From positions 1 to 64,000 of the forward strand of contig QLIY01000264.1 in assembly GCA_003260075.1 (NCBI GenBank): a stretch of 64,000 nucleotides of DNA. Direction: 5' to 3'. Positions 12,701-24,100 of the stretch are shown piece after piece. The notes beneath the pieces were generated by a model. The model had not been told where the DNA came from. It saw only the letters and a program-made list of their open reading frames with translations, and ran no database searches. Position 1 is the stretch's first letter, and each line of letters starts with the position of its first letter. Made by a program: the position numbers and the translations under genes. This DNA comes from Phallusia mammillata (lineage: Eukaryota > Chordata > Ascidiacea > Phlebobranchia > Ascidiidae).

Positions 12701-15700
12701 AACAACTAAACAAGAGAATTCAACACAGTGATGATACACAGCACTTATTTTTCGGCTTAAAATCACAAACAATCTTTCCAGCCGGGCAAACATAAAACGG
12801 GGAGAAATTGAGAGGATCACAGCACAGCAATAAAGAGATTTTCACGTTTCAAGACACCTGCCCACATAATATCAGGACTCTGTCATGGTCTGTTGCCCAC
12901 AAACACGTCACAATCGGTAAATGGCACGCACCAGTGATCACAGGGGGGATTTAGGTCAAGATAAGGCTGGTTAGGTGCCATTGGTTCGGGTGGACTGTTT
13001 TGAGAAACGTAAAGCCTTTGTAGTTTTTGGAAAATTGAGATAATCGCTGCAATTTCAATAAGACTGGCTTTAATAAAATCAAAGGCGACCTTTTCATATT
13101 GTAGACTTTTCATTTTAGAATAAAATTTTGGTTGGATCAGTGGTTCCCAACCGGGGAGGAATTTAATTCATTTTTTACATATAGTTTGTAAAAACACACT
13201 TAAGCCTTGGGAATATAACCTGTAAAGTTGATAAACGGCTCGATTTTAAATGATCTTTGTATAGTTTAGCATCTACTATGTAGCATATTAGAAGTAATTA
13301 AAATGTTTTGAACTGTTAAGGAAGAAATTCTTCAATAAAGGTTGGGAACCACTGGTTTAGATCATACGTGACTTAAAACTTAGGAGAAATTGCCTTTACT
13401 GTCAAGTTTAGGTAAGACCATTCATCACAAAAAGATAATGAAAGGCTAAAAAGTGCAGAAGCGCGCATAAAAAATGGCATACAGTCATGCCTTACGCTTC
13501 ACAAAGAGAGTTCAATATTAATGAAACATAACGCTTCATTTTTCACACCGAAGAACCCAAGTAAATACCCCCAAACGAAAGCAACGTGATTTGCCAGTGT
13601 CAGGTGGCTGTCAACAAAAGCTAGGAGGTGTTTTGATGCGTCGAAGGTCAAAACACGTGAAAGCAAGGTCACACTTGAAGCTTGTTCGAGAATTGCATTG
13701 TTGTCGTCACAGTCGACGTCGTAACAATAGTAATCGATCGTCAATCCGCTTTCTTGCGGTCAAGGTCGTCTCAAGGGCACACGTTGATGTGGTAGGGGTC
13801 AAAAAGCCTTTAATCATCGGTGAAGGGTGTTTCCGAAATTTAAGAGTAAAAAACGAAAAGTGAATTTAAGTTTGTGTAGTACGCTGTTACCACATAGGAA
13901 CACTATGCCATAAAACTACGTATACAGTAAACCTTGGTTAACCTGGATTTTCGTCTAATTCGGACCAAACTCGATGTGCAAATGATTTGTACTGTGGTAA
14001 AGGCCCGTTTACACTATGCTTAGCGGCGCCTAACCTAACCTTACGGGGGGGGGGCGAAAAGTGAATTTAAGTTTGTGTAGTACGCTGTTACCGCATAGGA
14101 ACACTATGCCATAAAACTACGTATACAGTTAACCTCGGTTAACCTGGATTTTCGTCTAATTCGGACCAAACTCGATGTGCAAATGATTTGTACTGTGGTA
14201 AAGGCCCGTTTACACTATGCTTAGCGGCGCCTAACCTAACCTTACCTTGCGACCCCTACCGTTTACACTGCGATTATCGGTGCGTACCTAAGATTACTAA
14301 ATAATATACTAGACGTATTTTTTAGCTCACAGCAACTGTCTATGACCATAAATCACCACATAAATTTATTGTTACCTATTTTAGATCGAAAAAGCTTTGT
14401 TTCAATCTAAATTAAATCATATTTTGTTAGTAAACATGATTTTGCATCTTGGTAATCATACAGGATTGTTCTGGATGTTNAGCGTTTTTACCACATCAAG
14501 CGAAAAACACTGGTAGACTTATTAAAACCAATGTCACATGGTACAATTGAAAATCGGACGCAAAGCACAGGGGGGGGGGGGCTTTTACTAATCGACATAG
14601 GTTAATCCGGGTCTTCGCCTAATCCGGACAAAAATTTTGCTCCTAACAGGTCCGGATTAACTGAGGTTAACTGTATATTTTGATTATGTAGAGCTTGTGT
14701 ATATTTAAGATATTTAACTGTGCAAACGTTTGTATCGATGATAACAGAAGGGTTTGTTCAAACGACTGTAATAAATTGAATGACTATATTTCTGTCATAT
14801 TTAACAGTTTGTTTTGAGTAAATAGTAACATCTTTCGAGAAATCACAGTACGCCAGGCTCATTGAAGGCTTTATACTGAATCAGCTGGTCTCACAAGCAT
14901 TTCTATTACAATGACCAGGCGTAGGCTAAAAAAATCTAGCCTGCGGTGGGATTCGAACCCATGACGCCTTCAATGTACCCGACACTTTGATTTATGTATG
15001 TCGTGATCGCTGGTCTGCATGAACGCTTTGAGACCGATCATGAATGCATGTTATTTTTGTCTGATCTTTTTAGGAACGTTTAGAATATTAATATTTTTTG
15101 TAAACCATTGAAACAAAACAAAAACCGGAATTTAAGGATTTCTGCACATCTAGACATACTACATGGCCAGAATTTCAGACGCCAACTTAAAATGTTTAGG
15201 GGGGGGGGGAAGACTGACCATGAATGTATGTTATTTTTGTCTGATCTTTTTAGAAACGTCTTATTTTTAACGTTTAGCATATTAATATTTTTTGTAAACC
15301 ATTAAAACAAAACAAAAACCGGCATTTAAGGATTTCTGCACATCCAGACATACTACATGGCCAGAATTTCAGACGCCAACTTAAAATGTTTAGCAAACAT
15401 TAGTACGTCCATTAGCTTAAAACATGTCCAAAAAATGTGTATAGATCAGGTAAAGGTTTATCTAGCTCTCGTGGCGTCTGTTACACGAGTCTGGAAAGGG
15501 TTGGGTCACTTTGTCAATATCCTGGCCGACATTCACTGAAATCTTTAGGAGGAAACTTGCTGCGAAGATAGTTGGAATTTCCGGAACACTTCAACACAGG
15601 CAGTTTCATTTTTCTAGAGCTTTCTGTACATACTGGGGGGGGGGTATGTCCAAAAAATGTGTATAGATCAGGCAAAGGTTTATCTAGCTCTCGTGGCGTC

Positions 15701-18122
15701 TGTTACACGAGTCTGGAAAGGTTGGGTCACTTTGTCAATATCCTGGCCAACATTCACTGAAATCTTTAGGAGGAAACTTCCTACGTAGAAAGTTGGTATT
15801 TCCGGAGCACTTCAACACAGGCAGTTTCATTTTTCTAGAGCTTTCTGTACATACTTCAAGAGAAGTGGGTTTCATTTTACATTTTATCTGACGATGACAA
15901 TAGAAACTGTCGAAACGTGGTAGTGTTTTACATTCATATACTCGCTTGTAACTTCTTGCTGAGAATAATTAAAATCTTGACTTATGTACAAAAAAGGGGG
16001 GGGGGGTTTAAGAATCACTACTATAGGATGAAGAAACTCGTTTATTTGGTCAAGATTGAATTTCAGTACTTTAGTTGTTTGCAAGAAGATCGTACGCCGG
16101 GACAGGCTTTTGAGTCGGGTTCGGGCCTGACTTTACACCCGGCCACATTTACGCCGCATAATCACTAACTTTCGCATGTAATTTGAGCTTTGTTGCACAA
16201 CAATCTACGGTTCGGGCCTGCTTTTGGGCTTGAATATGTAACATTAGATGAATTAAAAAAAGATAAAGAAAAGTTTGGAAATGGGACGTTATTACTCCTG
16301 TAACGATTTAATAACCTTGATGAAACAGGCGCGATATTTACATCTGAGTTAAAAAAAGATTTAGCCCAATTTAAGAAAACAAAACAAACTTTCGGTGCGT
16401 TTAAGCTACTGTTTAGATGCGGTACACGCTTCAGGGAGCAAAGGAATTTTAAGACGGACAGAATTAGGCTGGATTGATGTTTTAAACAGCACGTAATGAT
16501 TTAGGCCATGCCAAACAATTTGACCCCACATCAAAGGTCACAGCATGTTGCATTTTTCTTAGGTTCAAAGCGGGATTTACGCTTACCGTGGCTTAACGGT
16601 GGCTAACTTTTACTAAAAATTAGAAACAAAAGCAATTTTAGGCATGAAATGTATACTTTTCGAACCAGCACGAATGGTGCAGTAAACCCCAGTTAAACCG
16701 AATCTTTGCTTAATTCGGAAAAAAAACTTAAAGTACAAAAGATTTGTAATGTGGGAAGACTTAACTAACCGACATCCGTTAATCCGGATCTTTGCCTAAC
16801 CTGGGCTTATTTTTTTGGTCCAAACGGGTCCGGATTAACGATGTTTACTGTATACGTAAAGTTAAGAAAAACACATTTATAGAATAATGTTTGTTTAAGA
16901 GATCTCCTATGACGTCACGTGGTTCGTCATTCACCGACCCACTCCTTCTGTGACGCCATAAAGTAGCGTCACGCGTCAGTGGAGGGGGGGGGGATGGACA
17001 AAGGTGACATTTCTCTTCTTTCCGGCTTAAAACCGACATTAGGGGGGTGGGTGTATAGAGGGGTCGCGAACCCCACTGAAATGCAGTCATGCACGGACAT
17101 ATGTTATCCCCAGGACATACCCGTCCCACCTTGGGGGCTGGTCAAACAAACTGGGTGAAACAAGGGGTGAATAGATAGAACTAGGGGTAAGTAATATGGT
17201 AACATGGGACTCGGTCCTTTTTATGAAATGTTGGGTGGGGGGGGGGTAGATGCAGTCATGCAAGGACATATGTTACCCCCAGGACATACCTGTCCCGCCT
17301 TGGGGGCTGGTCAAACAAACTGGGTTAAACAAGGGGTGAATAGATAGAACTAGGGGGAAGTAATATGGTAACATGGGACTCGGTCCTTTTTATGAAATGT
17401 TGGGTTGGTTTGCTACGGGTTTGGTAAATAGCAATAGAATAGGAAACAAATGATTGATGTCCAATAAACGTCCCTCTCTTGTGTTACAAGCATGAATTCG
17501 GACACAAAACTCGGTAAAACGTTCCAGAGTGTTGTAACTTTCCATATTACTAAACTGAAACAATAGGGCATTGAAAGACTTTGTCGCAACTGAGTTTCAC
17601 CTATTCGAAAAAGACAACGTTCTATACGTTTCTTAAATCTCTTATACCTGTTCAAAGTTAGGAGCATTACACGGACTTGCCAAAGAATTTAATTAAAACA
17701 TAAATTTTAGAGAACTTGTGTGTATAGGATACATCATGCAGATGTTTCAACAATCGCTGTTGCCACCATCAGTGCAGGTTGTCCCGGGTTTTATACGAAC
17801 TTACATGAGAACGTGTTTAAAGTCATGTGAAAGCTAACACCAAGTGTAACAAAATGGCAGCGAATGTAAAAAAAAAACACACAACACAAAGTTAACATTC
17901 CTAGCGGTTCCGGCTAACAATTTCTGTTTTTGCGAAAACCGTCAAACTTATGCCACCATCAAGGCGCTGTACCGGGGGCTAAAGCCTTGTTTTGCCCGTA
18001 GGCTAACAAGTTGCTCGTTGTTAAACAAACAAGCCTGCTTACCCCAACCACGACCCGCAATGCAGCAAAGCCTTTTGAAGTCGCGTAAAAAATTTACCGA
18101 CTAAAACAAGTCGCCGCCACGA

Positions 18123-18171
<49 letters not shown>

Positions 18172-21100
18172 GGGGGCTGTTCCTGCTCCGCGTTACCCCT
18201 AATTGGAAGACGTATGGGGGTAATTGGGGGGCCTAGGTGAAGGGGGCAGGGTCTGGGAATGCCAGCTGCTTGTGACGTCACACTGGGGTAATGGATGAGG
18301 GGTGGGTAAGTGATACGGAGCGGGGTGTTAAAGTTACGACTCTTGGTGGAACTGTGATGTGCCTCATTAGATGGAAATGGGAATAACGCTTGGCGTGGAA
18401 CATTGCCAGTTTGCAGGTGTTTGTTTGAAAGAATGTACGTTTAAATCCAGTGGCCGGTCTTCACGAAATTTGTTAGACCTTCTACGTGTTGGTATGGGGC
18501 TTAGCGATATTGTTCTCAAATGCCTTTCGACTTTCTGGGCGAAAAAATGGGCCGGCTTAACATAAATTTTTTGGACCAAAAATGTGAGGCATAAAACTTA
18601 GCTAAGTGGCCGAGCACAGCAAAAATTGCCCAAAAGGACACACTAACGACCCGCTAATGCCCTTTCACAACGCGACTGGCCATGAGAAAACCACGACCCG
18701 AAAACCTTCAGGTCACGTGCTAGCAAGTGGCGCGTGACGAACAGGGTCACGTGACATGCGATATGGCGCGGCGGGGGCCGGTATGATTGACGAGATGTGA
18801 TACTCGACTCGCTGTTTGTGCAGTTTTATGTTTGTTTGCCTATTCAGTCACTCCGCAGAAGGTGAAGCCATCCTCTCGCGTGGACAAGCTTGTTTTGAAC
18901 GCAATTTTGTGGACTGGTGATTTCAAAACTACACCACACAACGCATGCAACCTCTTGGTGAAAGATTTACATGTATAAAACGATTGGCTTATAGTGGGAC
19001 TATCTAAATTAGTGATTCCCAACCGGGGAGGAATTTTAAAACTTTATGGGAATTTACTTAAAAATTTACATGTGGTTTGTAAATGGACGCTTAAACTCTG
19101 GGAATATGATCTGTGTAGTTGATAAAAGACCCAATTTTAAAAGATCGTTTAGCATCTGCTATGCTGTATATTAAGGAAGAATGAAAAGGTTTTGTAATAA
19201 GTGTTAATTTGATTTAATTTAAGTGGTAGCGAGCTTTATATGCTTGATTTAATCTTTTGCAATAAACGTATAAAATGTAAAAAAAAACAAATTTTCCCAT
19301 TTGCTTTGAAGCAGCCACCCAAGCGGACAAAAACAAATTTGAAAACATTGGTTTTGCGATTTTTATTGGCAGGTGTCATAGGACAGGCGTGTGCCACCTG
19401 TCAGCGTTTCATGTGACAGTTGTCATTGTTCGACGTCATTTGTGGCGACGATTGACATGAGAGACTCGAATGACAGGCGTGGCATGCGTTTGTTTGATCA
19501 TGATGTAGCTCTGGGACTCAGAAATGTTTCTAGGTATTTGAACATACTTTGTAGTTGTACATATATACCAACTCTGTGGCTATGCGGCGTTAATGCCTGG
19601 GTTGTGAATGTTAATGTTACAATTTTATGTTTTACGTCGCATTTGGTAGTTTTTTGTCACTATTATAAAAACAGAAACATATTTCACCAGTTTTTCAGCA
19701 GATTTTTTAAAGAAATTTTTACGTTTTTTGGAGACAACTGTGCTTAAACCGACAAAAAATGCATTTTACACCTCATAAATAGAACAGTGCTTCAAATTTA
19801 TCAAATAATACAGTTTTTCCAACAACTAAAAGCGACCTAGGTCACGAGGCACTCACTTAAAAGAGGTTGGATTAGAAACAAAAGCTTGTATGTGATAAAT
19901 ACCTTTCCAAATGATAACAAGATCAGATTATCAAAACTTCTGTAATATAATGTAACCTCTGCATAAAGGCACTCTAGTATACAACACTCATTCCAATATT
20001 TTACATAGGGTTAAGGTGGGTCATGAATAACCGTTCAATTTTAAGGTGCTTAGTTTTCAGTTGCGTTTCGCTGGTAAAATCACTAATGATAAAACGTCAC
20101 GTAGGCAGCGATTTCTGCACCGCAACATGCTTGACAAATTTGCAGCACTTAGGCTTTAAAGTCACGCCGCGTCCTATGAGCGGTAGGTTTGTAACGGCAA
20201 AGCAGAGACGTAACAGCAGAATAAACAGAGTGAAGGGTTGGACAACACCGGTAAAACACGTCTCCAAAAGCAGACGTTAGTACCACAGCAAGACTAATGA
20301 TTATTTAAAGTTTTTGCGCGTCATTCCTTATCGCGGATTTACCAGAAAAGGCGGAACAGGGTTACGACGGTCCTACGGTGTGAGGACTTTTACTGATAGG
20401 TTTTTGTTGTTTTTTGGCCCCGTTATGACTAATTGCTTGTCGATATCAGTAAGGCTTCGCGCTTGATAAATTAACAAGAAACGTGCCAATGATTAATATC
20501 CGATTTTTGTTCTAGCAAACATATTTCGAAACACCCTTAGACCTTACACACCTATACATAAAATACAACAATGCACAAAAACATTTACAACAAGACATGT
20601 TGCTAAGATTTTTAAATCAACGCAATGTATTAGCTTACTCTTTTGAGACAAAGCTTACCAAACCGCGTTTTTTTAGGTTTAAAACATATTTTGGTCGCAT
20701 AATACTTTGTTTAAACTTTGGGTAAAAAGTAACGGTTACTTTCACTGAAAAATGCACGATATGTCGTTGACGAATGCAAGTAACGGTGATACTTTGCGGA
20801 ATTTGTAATTGGTTACGCACGTCTCACTGAAGTGTGAAAAAGTCGTGCATTTTAGGCGTCGAAATTGAAATTCGAGTAGATTTTTGTATCGCAACTGTTT
20901 CAAACTGCGAGACAAGTGTAACATAACTCTGCACATTCCAACAAAAAACAAGATCTTAAGCGACTGACCCGTAAAATTGTGAACGCCGAGCCAAGAAACA
21001 CAAAAATACAGTGGTTGACAACGCATTTCTTTTATGCAACACTGATTGGTCTAGCACAGGTCACGTGTTTTTGACAATCCTGACTTATGACGTCACAATG

Positions 21101-24100
21101 CCTGCCTTGTTGAAATTTTGGCGGTGAAATTAAACCTGCCGTAAAGCTGAAAGATGAATTGCTTGCTGGTTTAAGTCAAAAGGTCAACAAAACGGGTTTT
21201 CTGTTTTATTTTACAAACGTATTTTACCTTTGTCTTTACTACTATTTTTGCTTGTTTTTTTTAAAAAAAAATAGTTAAAAAATGTTTTCGTAAGGGTAAA
21301 CTTATTTAATCTTGGGATTAACAAATCTCTTCGAAAAACGCTATGAAACAGTTATATTAAACGCTGTTAATCTTTATGCCTCAAAAAGACGTGACATATT
21401 TCAACGTGATGTAAAACATTTGAAGTCCAGTTTTTAAAAAAATTCAACATTTCTAATTTTGGATTCGAAATTTTTAATTAAAAGTTGGCGTAGCATTATG
21501 AAAGCAAAATAAACACCAAGTACTTTGTGTTCGTAATAATACAGAGTGAAGGGGACTCGACGGAGCAAGAGTGGGTTCTTAAGTGGACTCTTCGCAAAAC
21601 ATTCACCTTTTATTGCGCTATGTTAGTTTAAGAAGGTGGTTTGTTGTTTGTCTAGACATGGGGGGGGGGTACGAAGTGGGTTCTTAAGTGGACTCTTCGC
21701 AAAACATCCACCTTTCATTGCGCTATGTTAGTTTAAGAAGGTGGTTTGTTGTTTGTCTAGACATAAGTGAGCCGTGCTTGGGGTATTTTTAACCGCCAGT
21801 ATGTTGTTTTTGTTGAAGAATTGAAAGTTGAGCACCCAGGTGGAAACTATTCAAAACGCAAAGAATTTTTTGATTTTTTTAGTTTTGTTGAATAAACCCA
21901 TTAAAAGTCCGTTGGATCAACCTAATACGTGTTTATACTATTTTTATCTTTAACAAGTTGAAACAGAGTTGTAAGTCGGGTCAGGTTTTTCGGGCTTTTT
22001 AACAAACGGGCTTGATTCAAACCTGACTTAACATTCAGTGTCTGTAATTTTTTCAAAAAGTATAAATTACTGAGCTAAGTAACCAGTTGCTGGATATAAC
22101 CTAATGCCTTACATTTTAAAAAGGTCTTCTTTATGCCATTTTCGGGTATGTCTTCTTTATTACAGGCCTATTAATCAAACTTTCGGGCTAAAACGGGCTT
22201 CTCAAAAACGATTCGGGTTCGGGCTCAAATTTCGGGCCCGCTTAAAATTCTGGGCTGTAACAAAAGTTTATGACGGTCGCTGACAACCTTGAATCAGTTT
22301 ATAGGTATTTTGTGGCTTGTTTATTCAGTTTAACTTATTAAGCTCCTAATCCCCGACTAACACAACACTACTGGTCGCTGCATGTATGCCCTTAGTTAAA
22401 GAAACATTGGTCAAATGGCTTCACCCATACACTCACGGTATTGAGTAGAGCAAGTTTGTACCCAAACATTGAATGTATTTTTTTCAAATGTGACGCAAAA
22501 CTAGCCACAAAGCGTCGCACTTAACAAGATTATGACGTCACAAACCATGCTTCGAGATCCGACCGCCGCGCTTAAAATCAGCGGGGGTGCAAAGAAAAAG
22601 AATCGCTAAATTCTGAAAAGTGGACTAAGAACAGTATTTAACTGCGTGTTGCCAAGATTGCCGAGACACGTGAAAAAAGAGAGTAAATCCATTTGTGCTA
22701 CACTTCCAAATGCTCAGGATGGATCAAACAGCGGTCACAACGGGGTATTAAGAAAGCGTGCAGCAAACCACAAAGAAACTGGCTACCTGTAAATCCTTCC
22801 CTATACGTTAAAGCCGCATTATGTCCCCCCAAAAAAACCTTCCGCAAACAATTGAAGGAATATTGCAACGATATTTTCTTGAAAAACTTGAAAAACGAAA
22901 GAACAACCACCGTTGAGTATTATAAAAGGGAAGAAAAATAGAGAAAAGAAAACCAAGTAGAAACAGACCAAGTTGGTTACTGCCTTGCCCTGAATTATAA
23001 AATTGTTTTTGTCTTTTTGACACTTTGAACCAAGGACCACCAAAGCTACGTTTTTTTTTCAACTCAAAAGTTTAGGATACGTTACATTTGTATAGTCACA
23101 CTGTCTAATTTTTTGACACTAACATCCATTTTAATATAGCAGCATTATGTTATTACATGATAAGTAAGCTGCAGACAGTGCACACTGTTTATATCTACGA
23201 GGTCTCATCAGTCCAACCCGAATTTTGTCAATATTTTGCTGACCCATTACGCTCTAGTTAAGTTTTTAAAGACAAAAGGCCAAAAAAGTGACTCACCCGC
23301 CGCTAAGAACCACGTGATTGTGAGTATGACCCACCACAGGTAGCTTGCCATTCCGAAGAAATAAGACAACAGAAATATAATTGCACAACCGGTGTTCCCA
23401 AGACCTTCCTGTAAGGTTAAAAGGGTCAAACGAGCTTCATTACAACTACAACTTCATGTGATTGCTGCGCACCTTTTTATCTATCGTTTTGCGTGACGCT
23501 TGTTTCGCACCTTTTTATCAATCTTTTACGTGATTCAAGTGATTATAAACGGGTGTAGCTGATGTGGCCCTTCATATCACTGATGATGGCATGAGCATTT
23601 GCCGAAAAGTTTGAATAATAAATCATGTCGCTTTTTACGTCTATTTGGGCCGTTATATTCGTCATTGAGCTTCATAAATTTGCACAATTTTCCAAAAAAA
23701 ATTTAATTTGGCAAATATTTGTAACCAAAGCGTTTTTTGAATCTTTGATTAGATTTCAAACAACGCCATTGTCAATTGTATTTTTATTGACAAATCTGAC
23801 GGTTTTCATTTTCCGTTTACCAACGGCTGACTGATTGGCCTATTAAACACAAAGATGTTCTATAAGATTTAAAAAGCAAACAACCCTTCAATGCCAATCT
23901 TTTGACAAATTGAGGCAATAAAGCCCATAATATCGATTTCTTTTTTAACAGTTCTTTGTAAGCTTATTGTCCAACGTATTTTTATTGTTCTCGACGTACA
24001 ATTATCGCGTTTTGGCCCAGTTTATTTCTAAAGAGCAATTTTCATTTACAAAGCTGGCCATTTCACCTAATGCAGACCAACATTAGAAAATACGATACGA

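Larger units (their letters stand above)
12265..23296. other. 11-kb Frizzled intron between TM4 and TM3 exons
   Basis: No exon was found. The intron is filled with MITEs (13138-13354, 14126-14675, 16680-16850, 19010-19210, 21964-22252), an inverted SINE (14855-14985), nine or more G spacers and a single N at 14480. A GC-richer patch at about 18180-18790 carries two CACGTG sites. Local duplications next to spacers inflate the apparent length. Confidence 0.65.

Noticed and set aside
18039..18281. Proline-rich minus-strand frame.
   Set aside because: It arises from reading the 46-base G run; it is not a gene.
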